A stretch of 64,000 nt of DNA, taken from an uncultured Pelagibacteraceae bacterium (GTDB lineage: Bacteria; Pseudomonadota; Alphaproteobacteria; Pelagibacterales; Pelagibacteraceae). The notes under the pieces are model-generated. The model saw only the letters and a program-made list of their open reading frames with translations. It made no database searches and had not been told where the DNA came from. How positions within the stretch are numbered: position 1 is the stretch's first letter; each line of letters begins with the position of its first letter. Location of the stretch: the NCBI GenBank assembly GCA_902561095.1, contig CACEOF010000002.1, forward strand, positions 1-64,000. Direction: 5' to 3'. The position numbers were made by a program, and so were the translations under genes. Positions 15,989-25,813 of the stretch are shown here, in pieces.

Positions 15989-17245
15989 ATGAAAGAGATT
16001 GATATTAAGGTTCCAAATATTGGTGATTTCACAGAAGTTGAAGTAATAGAAGTTTTGGTAAATGAAGGACAAGATATATTAAAAAACGATCCATTAATAA
16101 CAATTGAGAGTGATAAGTCTAGCGTTGAAATTCCATCAAACTTTGAAGGAAAAGTCAAATCTCTTAAATTAAAAGTTGGCGATAAAGTTTCAGAGGGTGA
16201 TTTAATTTTAATATTAGAAAGTTTGCAAAGTGAAAATAAAATTAAAGAGGAGATAAAAATTGAAAAACAATCTGAATCAATTGAAGAAATAAAACAAGGA
16301 ACAGAGCAAATTTCTATATCTGAAAAAAAAATTAAAGATATTTCCTCAGCAAGTCCAAAAGCTAGAAAATTTGCAAGGGAATTAGGTGTTAATATTAATG
16401 AAGTAATAGGTAGTGAGAAAGATGGAAGAGTAATAGAGGATGATATTAAAAAATTTATTTCTTCAAAAACTGTAAATAATTATCAATCAAAAGAAATCAA
16501 ACCAATTAAAATTAAGAATGAGTATGCACATGCAGATTTTGGAAAAGTTGAGATTAAAGATATACCAAGAGTAAAGAAATTAGCTTCAACTTATCTTACA
16601 AATTCTTGGACAACCATTCCTCATGTAACTAATCATGATGAAGCAGATATAACCGAAATGGAAAGTTTTAGAACTTCTTTGAAAGATGTTTATACTGGAG
16701 AAAAAATAAAAATTACTCCTTTGGCATTTATTGTTAAAGCATTAGTTGCCTCTTTAAAAAAGTTTCCAAGTTTTAATTCTTCAATAGATGAGATTGAAAG
16801 TGGAAAAATGACTTTAAAAAAATACTATCATATTGGAATTGCAGTCGATACTCCAAATGGATTGATGGTTCCAAAAATCAGAGACGCAAATAATAAAAAA
16901 ATTTCATTAATCGGTAAAGAGTTAAAACAAGTCAGTGAACTTTGTAGAAATCTAAAAATAGATAAAAAGGAATTATTTGGGGGATCAATGACGATTACAA
17001 GTCTAGGAGGAATTGGTGGATCTTTCTTTACACCAATTATAAATTATCCTGAAGTAGCTATTTTGGGTATTGGAAGGTCAGAAAAAAAACAAGTTTTTTT
17101 AAATGGAAAGTTTCAAACCAGAACAATGTTACCAATTTCTCTATCTTATGATCACAGAATTATTGACGGAGCAGAAGCTGCTCGATTTAATAACGATTTA
17201 AAAGAAAATTTAGGAAATAATTTCGCTTATAAGTTAGCCGTATAA
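15989..17245 (+). CDS. aceF: Pyruvate dehydrogenase E2, dihydrolipoyl acetyltransferase
   Basis: Core of the pyruvate dehydrogenase complex; transfers acetyl from lipoyl-lysine to CoA. Domains in order: one lipoyl domain (residues 1-78, loop ESDKSSVEIPS), a charged linker, the peripheral subunit-binding domain ASPKARKFARELGVNINEVIGS near residues 125-150, and the catalytic domain ending with the active-site motif SLSYDHRIIDGAEAARF near residue 390. The ORF track start at 15953 overlaps aceE; the ATG at 15989 (MKEIDIKVPNIG) begins exactly at the lipoyl domain and gives 418 residues. E. coli E2 has three lipoyl domains; here there is one on E2 plus one on E1. Confidence 0.95.
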   Translation: MKEIDIKVPNIGDFTEVEVIEVLVNEGQDILKNDPLITIESDKSSVEIPSNFEGKVKSLKLKVGDKVSEGDLILILESLQSENKIKEEIKIEKQSESIEEIKQGTEQISISEKKIKDISSASPKARKFARELGVNINEVIGSEKDGRVIEDDIKKFISSKTVNNYQSKEIKPIKIKNEYAHADFGKVEIKDIPRVKKLASTYLTNSWTTIPHVTNHDEADITEMESFRTSLKDVYTGEKIKITPLAFIVKALVASLKKFPSFNSSIDEIESGKMTLKKYYHIGIAVDTPNGLMVPKIRDANNKKISLIGKELKQVSELCRNLKIDKKELFGGSMTITSLGGIGGSFFTPIINYPEVAILGIGRSEKKQVFLNGKFQTRTMLPISLSYDHRIIDGAEAARFNNDLKENLGNNFAYKLAV

Positions 17246-17251
17246 TTATTT

Positions 17252-18145
17252 ATGTCAAAATCTATATCTTTATTCAGTGCTTTACTGTGTACTTTTATTT
17301 GGGGAACAACATTTATAGCTCAAGATACTGGGATGGATAATATAGGACCCTTTACATTTAATGCAGCTAGATTTTTTATAGGTTTTTTAGCTATTATCCC
17401 CTTAGTACTCTTATTTGAGTTTAAAAAAATAAAATCTGAGTTTAAGGTTGATTTTAAAACATTTGCAATTTTCTCTTTTTTGATTGGTTTGTCTCTTTTT
17501 TTAGGGTCTGGTTTGCAACAGGTCGCTTTACTTTATACTGACGTTGCTAATGCAGCTTTTTTTACAATTTTTTATGTTCCAATGGTACCGATTATAATTT
17601 TTTTGTTTGGAAAAATTTCTATTCATTGGAGTATATGGCCATCTGTAATTTTATGTTTAATAGGAGGGTATTTATTAACAAATTTTTATGATGCTACAAT
17701 TAGGCTAGGAGATGGTTTAGTTATTTTAGGGGCTCTTTTTTGGAGCACTCACATTATTTTTGTAGGAATTATAGTAAAAAAATACAACCTACCACTTACT
17801 ATAGGTGCTGTACAAACATTAATAGTCTCAGTATTTTCATTTGCTATTGGTTTAGTTTATGAGGAATTCATTTTAGTAAATATATTAAAAGAATTGGATT
17901 CTATATTATACGCAGGAATTTTATCCGGAGGATTAGCGTTTGTATTACAGATTTATGCTCAAAAAAACATTTCACCTGCACCAGCAGCAATTATTTTTTC
18001 ACTTGAAGGAGTGTTTGCTACAATAGCTGCTTGGTTTCTGTTGAGTCAGATTTTAGATATTAATAACTTACTCGGCTGCTTTTTCATTTTATGTGGAGTA
18101 TTATTATCTCAGTTACTTCCTTTAATGAAAAAAGGATATGCTTAA
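17252..18145 (+). CDS. EamA-family (DMT superfamily) permease
   Basis: 297 residues with about ten hydrophobic segments and two EamA repeats; the first begins LFSALLCTFIWGTTFIAQD, the family pattern in the first helix, and the second begins LGDGLVILGALFWSTHIIFVG. DMT permeases export or import small metabolites such as amino acids; the substrate cannot be deduced. It starts six bases after aceF, so it may share its transcript, and ends in a four-base overlap with the convergent uppP. Confidence 0.88.
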   Translation: MSKSISLFSALLCTFIWGTTFIAQDTGMDNIGPFTFNAARFFIGFLAIIPLVLLFEFKKIKSEFKVDFKTFAIFSFLIGLSLFLGSGLQQVALLYTDVANAAFFTIFYVPMVPIIIFLFGKISIHWSIWPSVILCLIGGYLLTNFYDATIRLGDGLVILGALFWSTHIIFVGIIVKKYNLPLTIGAVQTLIVSVFSFAIGLVYEEFILVNILKELDSILYAGILSGGLAFVLQIYAQKNISPAPAAIIFSLEGVFATIAAWFLLSQILDINNLLGCFFILCGVLLSQLLPLMKKGYA

Positions 18146-18906
18146 TAAATTAAGCTAAATAAAATTAAAGCTATTATTATTCTATAAATTACAAATGCAT
18201 TCATAGAAAATTTATTTATATAAATTAAAAAAAATTTGACTGTCATAAAAGATAATATAAAAGATGATATTATTGCAACAAACATCAAATAATTTATTTC
18301 AATAGGTTGATTTACAATATCCTTCAAACCCAAAAAGCTTGCTCCACTAAGTGCAGGAATAGAAAGTAAAAAAGACATTTTACTAGAGTCAACTCTATTA
18401 AATTGTAAAATTCTAGCCGCTGTTATGGTAATACCTGCTCTACTTACACCTGGCACAAGTGATAAAACTTGAAAAAGACCAATGAAAAATATTGTTTGAA
18501 TATTTAAATTAGTTGAAATTTTTTTATCAAATCTATTTTTATCTGCGATGTATAAAACTATTGCAAATACAAGGGTAGTCCATGCAATTATTTTTATATC
18601 TCTTAGTGCATAAATAAAATTTGTAGAGTATAAAATATATCCAACAATTATTAATGGAATAGAACCTAGAATGATTAAACTTAATAATCTTTTGTTATTT
18701 TTAACATCTAATAATTCTTCTCTAAAAAAATAAATTATTGCCAATAAAGATCCTAAATGAAGACTAATATCTATTAACAACGAATTAGACTTAAACTCAT
18801 ATAAGCTTGAAACCAGAATTAAGTGTGCTGACGAACTTACCGGCAAGAACTCCGATACACCTTGAATTACTGAAAGGATTAAAACTTCTATTATATTTTG
18901 AAACAT
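18142..18906 (-). CDS. uppP: Undecaprenyl-diphosphatase
   Basis: Integral membrane enzyme (BacA type) that dephosphorylates undecaprenyl diphosphate for reuse in peptidoglycan and polysaccharide synthesis. The signature SVIQGVSEFLPVSSSAHLIL is at residues 13-32, with Glu and the SSSAH box intact. The second family motif LVPGVSRAGITITAARIL is near residue 155, and GLKDI lies in a later loop. Length of 254 residues is typical. It is divergent from gltD across 184 bp. Confidence 0.95.
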   Translation of the reverse strand: MFQNIIEVLILSVIQGVSEFLPVSSSAHLILVSSLYEFKSNSLLIDISLHLGSLLAIIYFFREELLDVKNNKRLLSLIILGSIPLIIVGYILYSTNFIYALRDIKIIAWTTLVFAIVLYIADKNRFDKKISTNLNIQTIFFIGLFQVLSLVPGVSRAGITITAARILQFNRVDSSKMSFLLSIPALSGASFLGLKDIVNQPIEINYLMFVAIISSFILSFMTVKFFLIYINKFSMNAFVIYRIIIALILFSLIY

Positions 18907-19013
18907 CGCTTCTTCGTAGCTTATAAAATATGGATTTAAAACAATTCGATTTGATCATATTAGGTATGCATTTATTAGAAAGTTGTTTAAATTCGTGCAG
19001 AGTCATCAAATTA

Positions 19014-19032
19014 AGGTCATAATTTATGACCT
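19014..19032. promoter_or_regulatory. 19-bp palindrome upstream of gltD (operator candidate)
   Basis: AGGTCATAA-T-TTATGACCT is a perfect inverted repeat of nine-base arms around one central base. It lies in the 184-bp divergent region, about 60 bp before the gltD start and 108 bp from uppP. Its symmetry suits a homodimeric DNA-binding protein better than an RNA hairpin, and it has no T-run. The regulator is unknown; nitrogen control of glutamate synthase is the obvious guess. Confidence 0.55.
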
Positions 19033-19090
19033 ATTTTATGCTTTATTAAATAAAATCAAGCTATAACTTGCCCAATATTATAAAATTGTT

Positions 19091-20530
19091 ATGCCTGATA
19101 AAATGTTAAAATTTGTAAAAATAGGTCAACAAACACCACCTAAAAGGGAAGTTGGGTCTAGAAAACAGGATTTTAACGAGATTTACGACGAATATATAAA
19201 TGAAAAAGCTAAAGAGCAGTCTAGTAGATGCTCACAATGTGGAGTTCCTTTTTGTCAAGTTCATTGCCCTTTAAGCAACAATATACCTGATTGGCTAAAG
19301 CTTACTGCTGAAGGAAGACTTAAAGAAGCCTATGAATTATCACAAAGCACAAATAATATGCCCGAAGTCTGTGGGAGAATATGTCCTCAAGACAGACTGT
19401 GTGAAGGAAATTGTGTAATTGAACAATCTGGTCATGGAACTGTAACGATTGGTTCAGTAGAAAAATACATTACTGATAATGCTTGGGAACAAGGCTGGGT
19501 AAAACCAATTCAAGTTAACCAAGAAAAAAATCAAAGTGTAGGAATTATTGGAGCAGGTCCAGCAGGATTAGCAGCTGCAGAGCAATTAAGAAAAATTGGA
19601 TATAAAATTACTGTTTATGATCGATATGATCGAGCAGGAGGTTTGTTAATATATGGAATTCCAAATTTTAAATTAGAAAAAGAAATTGTTGAAAGAAGAA
19701 CGAAACTTCTAAAAGATGGAGGTATTGAGTTTGTTCAAAATTTCGAGGTTGGTAAAGATGCAACTTTAGATCAATTACGTAAAAAGCATGATGCAATTTT
19801 GATCGCAACTGGAGTTTATAAAGCAAGGGAAGTTGAACTAAAGGGAAATGATTTAGATAATATTTTTCCAGCCATGGATTTTTTAACTGCATCAAATAAA
19901 AAAGGGTTAGGAGATGAAGTTGAATTATTTGATAAAGGAATTTTAAACGCCGAAGGTAAAGACGTTGTTGTAATTGGAGGTGGTGATACAGCAATGGATT
20001 GTGTAAGAACCTCTATCAGACAAAAAGCAAAATCTGTAAAATGTTTATATAGAAGAGACAAAGAAAATATGCCTGGTTCAGCTAGAGAGGTTGCTAATGC
20101 TGAAGAAGAAGGAGTACAATTTGTATGGCTATCTAGTCCAAAAGAATTTAAAGGTACAAATAAAATTGAAAAATTAGTTGTAGATCAAATCAAACTTGGT
20201 GATCCAGACGAAAGTGGAAGAAGGAAACCACAGGTTCAGGAAGGTTCAAGTTATGAAATAAATGCTGATATGGTTATAAAGGCTTTGGGCTTTGACCCTG
20301 AAGATTTACCAAAGATGTTCGAAGCAAATGAGTTACAAGTAACAAAATGGGGAACAATTAAGGCTGATTTTGATACTATGGAAACTAATATTAAAGGTGT
20401 GTTTGCTGCTGGCGATATAATTAGAGGTGCTTCTTTAGTAGTTTGGGCAATTAAAGATGGAAGAGATGCTGCAACATCAATTAAAAATTATTTAGAGAAT
20501 AAGTCTTTAAAAGAGAGAAGAGTAGCTTAA
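19091..20530 (+). CDS. gltD: Glutamate synthase small (beta) subunit
   Basis: Takes electrons from NADPH and feeds them to GltB for making two glutamates from glutamine and 2-oxoglutarate. N-terminal Fe-S ligands CSQCGVPFCQVHCPL and CGRICPQDRLCEGNC are at about residues 46-110; the FAD site GIIGAGPAGLAAAEQL is near residue 152 and the NADPH site VIGGGDTAMDCVR near residue 296. Length of 479 residues is typical. It precedes gltB with a TAATG overlap, the reverse of the E. coli gltB-gltD order. The upstream 184-bp region holds a perfect palindrome. Confidence 0.96.
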   Translation: MPDKMLKFVKIGQQTPPKREVGSRKQDFNEIYDEYINEKAKEQSSRCSQCGVPFCQVHCPLSNNIPDWLKLTAEGRLKEAYELSQSTNNMPEVCGRICPQDRLCEGNCVIEQSGHGTVTIGSVEKYITDNAWEQGWVKPIQVNQEKNQSVGIIGAGPAGLAAAEQLRKIGYKITVYDRYDRAGGLLIYGIPNFKLEKEIVERRTKLLKDGGIEFVQNFEVGKDATLDQLRKKHDAILIATGVYKAREVELKGNDLDNIFPAMDFLTASNKKGLGDEVELFDKGILNAEGKDVVVIGGGDTAMDCVRTSIRQKAKSVKCLYRRDKENMPGSAREVANAEEEGVQFVWLSSPKEFKGTNKIEKLVVDQIKLGDPDESGRRKPQVQEGSSYEINADMVIKALGFDPEDLPKMFEANELQVTKWGTIKADFDTMETNIKGVFAAGDIIRGASLVVWAIKDGRDAATSIKNYLENKSLKERRVA

Positions 20531-23500
20531 TGAAAAACTACATTAAGAATAAAGAACTATTAAAACAAAATCATGTGTACTCCGAAGATATGGAGCATGA
20601 TGCGTGTGGAGTTGGAATTATTGCATCCACTGAAGGTAAAAAATCTCGTAAAGTTGTTGAGTATGGTATTGAAGCTCTAAAAGCTGTTTGGCACAGAGGT
20701 GCGGTAGATGCAGATGGAAAAACAGGAGATGGAGCAGGAATTCATGTTGAAATTCCAAAAGATTTTTTTATCGAAAAAATAGAGGTGACTGGTCATACCC
20801 ACGATAACTCTGAAATAGGCGTAGGTATGATTTTTTTACCTAGAAATGATTACGAAGCTCAAGAAAGCTGCAAAACAATCGTGGAGAGTGAATTAACAAA
20901 AAATGGTTTTAGTATTTATGGTTGGAGACAAGTCCCAATTAATCCAAACGTATTAGGTGAAAAGGCTCTACAGACTATGCCTGAAATCATTCAGGTTTTG
21001 TTTAAATCGTATGATTCAGAACTAACAAATAAAGATCTAGAAAGAAAAATATATGAAACTAGAAGAAAAATAGAAAATAAAGCATTTAAAAAATCTTTAA
21101 ACCATTTTTATATTTGTTCATTAAGCTCTAAGTCAATTATTTATAAAGGAATGTTTTTAGCTGAGGCAATTTCAGATTTTTATTTAGATTTAAAAGACGA
21201 AAGATTTATTTCAAGATTTGCAATTTTTCATCAAAGATTTTCGACGAACACGGCTCCAAGTTGGAACTTAGCTCAACCATTTAGAGCAATCGCTCATAAT
21301 GGTGAAATAAATACATTCAGGGGAAATAAAAATTGGATGAAAGTTCATGAACAAGAAATGAATAGTAATCTTTTTGAAAATATAGAAAATTTAAAACCAG
21401 TAATTCAACAAGGTACTTCTGATTCTGCTGCGTTAGATAATGTGTTTGAATTGCTTAATATTTCTGGTCAGCCAGCACCTCTAGCCAAATTAATGTTGGT
21501 TCCAGATGCGTGGTCTAAAAAAAATGAAACTTTACCTAAAGATCACCAACAATTGTTTAATTTTTTAAACAGTACAATGGAACCATGGGATGGTCCTGCA
21601 GCTATTGCAGGAACAGACAACGAATGGGTAATTGCGGCTAATGATAGAAATGGATTACGACCATTAAGGTATGCAATAACAAAAGATAAATTATTATTTG
21701 CAGGATCAGAGACAGGTATGATTGAACTTAACGAAAAAAGAATTCTTTCTAAAGGTAGATTAGGACCAGGAGAAATCATTGGTGTTAGAATTGAAAAAGG
21801 GAAAGTTTTTAAAAATAAGCAAATTAAAGATTATCTAGCAAAAGAGTACAAACATTTTAATTCTCAAATTATTGACTTAGATGAAAAATTAACAATTTCT
21901 AACGAGAAAAATACTTATTTTGGAGACGAATTAAGAAGAAGACAATATGCATTTGGAATTAGTCTAGAAGATTTAGAATTGATATTACATCCGATGGCGG
22001 AGGATGCCAAAGAAGCTATTGGATCGATGGGAGATGATACTCCTCTCGCAGTATTATCAGACAGATATAGACCCCTATATCACTTTTTTAGACAAAACTT
22101 CAGTCAAGTAACAAACCCTCCAATAGACTCTTTAAGAGAAAATAAAGTGATGAGTCTAAAAACAAGATTTGGAAATCTTGGAAATATCCTTAATTTTGAC
22201 AATCTAACAAAACAAAATATTTACGTTTTAAACAGTCCAATTTTATCAAATTCACAATTTGAGAAATTCATCAATTTTTTTGGGAAAAATTCTTCCATAA
22301 TTGATTGCACTTTCTCAGATAATGAAAATTTGCAACAGTCTATAAAAAGAATCCAAAGAGATGCAGAAATAGCAGTAAGACAAGGGGTTACACAATTAAT
22401 TTTAAGTGACAAAGAGCTTTCAAGTATAAAGCTTCCGATTCCGATGTTACTTGCAGTTGGTGCAATCAATTCATTTTTAATTGAAAAAAAATTGAGAGGG
22501 TACGTTTCTATCAATGTCCAGTCAGGAGAAGCAATGGATACTCACTCTTTTGCAACTTTAGTTGGAGTAGGTGCAACTACAGTAAATCCATATCTAGCTT
22601 TTGACAGCTTATATCAAAGGCATGAAAAGAAATTGTTTGGAAAATTCAGTTTTGATGAATGTGTTGAAAGATATATCAAGTCGGTAAATGCAGGACTTCT
22701 AAAAATAATGTCTAAGATGGGTATTTCTGTCTTAAGTTCTTATAGAGGAGGATGTAATTTTGAGACGGTTGGTTTAAGTAGAACAATTGTTGCAGACTAT
22801 TTTCCTGGAGTAGTATCAAAAATTTCAGGTATAGGACTAACAGGAATTGAAAAAAAAATTAGAGAAATACACAAAGAAGCTTTTGAAAGCAGTGATACAA
22901 TTCTCCCTATAGGTGGAATTTATAGATATAGAAAAAATGGAGAGACTCATCAGTATCAAGGAAAATTAATTCATTTGCTTCAAAGTGCTGTAGGTTCTAA
23001 TTCTTATGATGCTTACAAAAGATATGCAGAGGGTATTTATAATCTACCACCAATAAATTTAAGAGATTTAATTGATTTTAGAACAAAAAAATTAAAAGGA
23101 TCAATTGATATTTCGGAAGTGGAGTCTCTAGCAAATATATTAAAAAGATTTGGAAGTGGGAGCATGTCACATGGTGCCTTGTCAAAAGAAGCTCATGAAA
23201 CATTAGCTACTGGAATGAATAGAATTAAAGGTGCCTCTTGCAGTGGAGAAGGAGGAGAGGATGAAAAAAGATTTAAGGTATTAGAAAATGGAGATAGCGC
23301 AAATTCTAGAGTAAAACAAATAGCCTCTGCAAGATTTGGAGTAACAGTCAATTATTTAAATAATTGTAATGAAATTGAAATTAAAATTGCACAAGGAGCA
23401 AAACCTGGAGAAGGCGGCCAGCTTCCAGGATTTAAGATCACGAAGGAAATCGCAAGACTTAGGCATTCTACACCAGGAGTAACATTAATCTCCCCTCCAC

Positions 23501-25032
23501 CACATCACGACATTTATTCAATCGAAGATCTTGCACAATTAATTTATGATTTGAAACAAATTAATCCTAAAGCAAGAATAGGAGTAAAATTAGTTGCTTC
23601 CTCTGGTGTTGGAACAATTGCAGCTGGTGTTGCTAAAGCTAAAGCAGATATAATTCTAATATCAGGACATAATGGCGGAACTGGAGCAACACCCCAAACA
23701 AGTGTTAAATACGTTGGAATACCATGGGAAATGGGTTTGACTGAAGCTAATCAAGTTTTAACTTTAAATAACCTTAGACATAAAGTTACTTTGAGAACAG
23801 ACGGAGGAATTAAAACTGGAAGAGATGTTGTTATTGCAGCCATGATGGGAGCTGAAGAGTATGGTGTTGCCACTACAGCCTTGGTAGCAATGGGCTGCAT
23901 TATGGTAAGACAATGTCATTCGAACACTTGTCCAGTTGGTGTTTGCACTCAAGATGAAAAATTGAGGGAAAAATTTACTGGTACACCAGAAAAGGTAGTT
24001 AATCTGTTTACATTTATTGGAACTGAAGTAAGAGAAATATTAGCAAAACTAGGATTTAAATCTTTAAATGATATAATTGGTAGAACCGATCTATTAAGAC
24101 AAGTTAGCAAAGGATCTCCAAACTTAGACGATTTAGATTTAAATCCATTATTTGTTCAAGCTGATACAGGAAATAATAAAAGGTATTGTGATATTCCAGA
24201 AATAAACAGTGTACCAGACACTTTGGATCAAAAGATTTGGCCTGAAATAGAAAAGTCTTTAGATAGCTTAGAAAAAATTGAAAAGGTTTTTCCAATACAA
24301 AATACACATAGAGCTGTCGGAACAAGAATCTCTCATCATCTCTACAAAAAATATGGATATGAAAAACTTAATGATGGTTTTTTAACTTTAAATTTTAAAG
24401 GCTCTGCTGGACAGTCTTTTGGAGCATTTTCTTCCAAAGGGTTAAAACTAGTTCTTAAAGGAGATGCTAACGACTATGTTGGGAAAGGTTTATCAGGTGC
24501 AACAATTTCAATTAAATTGCCAGAGGAAAGCAATTTAGTTTCCAATGAAAATACAATTTTAGGAAATACAGTTCTTTATGGTGCTACTTCGGGTAAACTT
24601 TTTGCAGCAGGTCAAGCAGGAGAAAGATTTGCTGTAAGAAATTCTGGAGCTACAACAGTGATCGAGGGATGTGATTCAAATGGTTGCGAATATATGACTG
24701 GCGGAATGGTAGTAATTTTAGGAGATGTAGGAGATAATTTTGCAGCAGGAATGACAGGTGGTATGGCTTTTATTTATGATAAATCGCATCAATTTACAAA
24801 AAAAGTAAATCCTGAGTCAGTTGTTTGGCAAACTGTAGAAACAGATTACTGGAAAGAAATTTTAAAGAAATTAATATCTGAACATTCTAAGGAAACAGGA
24901 TCTGAATTCTCAAGAAATATAATTAAAAATTATGACAAGGAGTTAATTAATTTTATCCAAGTTTGTCCTAAAGAAATGTTAGATAAACTAGACAAACCAA
25001 TTACTCTTAAAGGCATTAAAAAAGTTAGTTAG
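20530..25032 (+). CDS. gltB: Glutamate synthase large (alpha) subunit
   Basis: Main nitrogen-assimilating enzyme acting with glutamine synthetase. The N-terminal nucleophile Cys sits in MEHDACGVGIIAS near residue 26, so about 25 leader residues would be cleaved. Next come the amidotransferase domain, a central domain, the FMN-binding synthase domain (GEGGQLPGFKI, SGHNGGTGATP) and the 3Fe-4S cluster motif CIMVRQCHSNTCPVGVC near residue 1125, then the GXGXG-repeat domain GGMVVILGDVGDNFAAGMTGG. The 1500 residues are full length. It overlaps gltD by one base and shares four bases with the convergent hydrolase gene. Confidence 0.97.
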   Translation: MKNYIKNKELLKQNHVYSEDMEHDACGVGIIASTEGKKSRKVVEYGIEALKAVWHRGAVDADGKTGDGAGIHVEIPKDFFIEKIEVTGHTHDNSEIGVGMIFLPRNDYEAQESCKTIVESELTKNGFSIYGWRQVPINPNVLGEKALQTMPEIIQVLFKSYDSELTNKDLERKIYETRRKIENKAFKKSLNHFYICSLSSKSIIYKGMFLAEAISDFYLDLKDERFISRFAIFHQRFSTNTAPSWNLAQPFRAIAHNGEINTFRGNKNWMKVHEQEMNSNLFENIENLKPVIQQGTSDSAALDNVFELLNISGQPAPLAKLMLVPDAWSKKNETLPKDHQQLFNFLNSTMEPWDGPAAIAGTDNEWVIAANDRNGLRPLRYAITKDKLLFAGSETGMIELNEKRILSKGRLGPGEIIGVRIEKGKVFKNKQIKDYLAKEYKHFNSQIIDLDEKLTISNEKNTYFGDELRRRQYAFGISLEDLELILHPMAEDAKEAIGSMGDDTPLAVLSDRYRPLYHFFRQNFSQVTNPPIDSLRENKVMSLKTRFGNLGNILNFDNLTKQNIYVLNSPILSNSQFEKFINFFGKNSSIIDCTFSDNENLQQSIKRIQRDAEIAVRQGVTQLILSDKELSSIKLPIPMLLAVGAINSFLIEKKLRGYVSINVQSGEAMDTHSFATLVGVGATTVNPYLAFDSLYQRHEKKLFGKFSFDECVERYIKSVNAGLLKIMSKMGISVLSSYRGGCNFETVGLSRTIVADYFPGVVSKISGIGLTGIEKKIREIHKEAFESSDTILPIGGIYRYRKNGETHQYQGKLIHLLQSAVGSNSYDAYKRYAEGIYNLPPINLRDLIDFRTKKLKGSIDISEVESLANILKRFGSGSMSHGALSKEAHETLATGMNRIKGASCSGEGGEDEKRFKVLENGDSANSRVKQIASARFGVTVNYLNNCNEIEIKIAQGAKPGEGGQLPGFKITKEIARLRHSTPGVTLISPPPHHDIYSIEDLAQLIYDLKQINPKARIGVKLVASSGVGTIAAGVAKAKADIILISGHNGGTGATPQTSVKYVGIPWEMGLTEANQVLTLNNLRHKVTLRTDGGIKTGRDVVIAAMMGAEEYGVATTALVAMGCIMVRQCHSNTCPVGVCTQDEKLREKFTGTPEKVVNLFTFIGTEVREILAKLGFKSLNDIIGRTDLLRQVSKGSPNLDDLDLNPLFVQADTGNNKRYCDIPEINSVPDTLDQKIWPEIEKSLDSLEKIEKVFPIQNTHRAVGTRISHHLYKKYGYEKLNDGFLTLNFKGSAGQSFGAFSSKGLKLVLKGDANDYVGKGLSGATISIKLPEESNLVSNENTILGNTVLYGATSGKLFAAGQAGERFAVRNSGATTVIEGCDSNGCEYMTGGMVVILGDVGDNFAAGMTGGMAFIYDKSHQFTKKVNPESVVWQTVETDYWKEILKKLISEHSKETGSEFSRNIIKNYDKELINFIQVCPKEMLDKLDKPITLKGIKKVS

Positions 25033-25772
25033 ATTAATAGTTTTAACTCTTTAAGTATTATTTTTAAACCTTTCTTAGTAGACAAACTATGATCACCATT
25101 TTTGACTATATTTAACTTTTTCTTTGCATTTGGAAAAAGTTTTAAAACTTTTCTAGAATAAGAAACCTTAACAGCCTCATCTTTTTCCCCATGAACCATA
25201 GTAACCTTAATTTTTAAATTAATTTTTTTATTTAAAACTTTGTTTTTTCTTCCATCTTTAATTAGTTGATATGTTATAGGATATTCATAATTTCCATGTT
25301 TTAAATTATAAATCCCCTTTGTAATCGTTTCTTTTTTCATTTTTTTGGAAAATTTTTTCCACATAATATTTTCCAAAAATTCAGGAGCTGACCCAATTCC
25401 TAGAAAACCAACAATTTTATTTTTAAAAATTTTAAATTGTTTTAAAGCAATCCAAGCACCCATACTTGAGCCTATAAATATTATTTTTTCTCCTTTTGCA
25501 TATTTTTTAACTAATTTTGAAGTCTCATTACTCCATTTTGAAATATTACCATTTGTAAATTTTCCTGAGGATTTACCATGCCCAGAATATTCAAGTGCCA
25601 AGAAATTAATTTTATTTTTTTTAGCAAAATTTAGTAATGCTTTAGGCTTCTCGCCTTCAAGATCTGACATAAATCCATGCAGAAAAACTAAAGACAAACT
25701 ATTTTTATAAATTTTAGAAATATATCTAATTTTCTTAGTTTTTGAGATCTTGTGATATCTGAAATTTGCCAT
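25029..25772 (-). CDS. Alpha/beta hydrolase
   Basis: 247 residues. The oxyanion-side motif LVFLHGFMSDLEGEKP is near residue 30, the nucleophile elbow FIGSSMGAWIALK near residue 98, the acid in HGEKDEAV near residue 195 and the catalytic His in NGDHSLS near residue 228, giving a full Ser-Asp-His triad. It resembles the short palmitoyl-protein-thioesterase ABHD10-like group (HGFxSD, GSSMGAW), but the substrate is unknown. It is convergent with gltB and divergent from the glycosyltransferase gene (41 bp). Confidence 0.85.
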   Translation of the reverse strand: MANFRYHKISKTKKIRYISKIYKNSLSLVFLHGFMSDLEGEKPKALLNFAKKNKINFLALEYSGHGKSSGKFTNGNISKWSNETSKLVKKYAKGEKIIFIGSSMGAWIALKQFKIFKNKIVGFLGIGSAPEFLENIMWKKFSKKMKKETITKGIYNLKHGNYEYPITYQLIKDGRKNKVLNKKINLKIKVTMVHGEKDEAVKVSYSRKVLKLFPNAKKKLNIVKNGDHSLSTKKGLKIILKELKLLI

Positions 25773-25813
25773 TTCGTTTATATATTTATTCTAATAATAT
25801 ATAAGTTTATCAG

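Noticed and set aside
19668-20061. Minus-strand ORFs inside gltD
   Set aside because: Shadows of a strongly conserved gene, with no start context or family resemblance.
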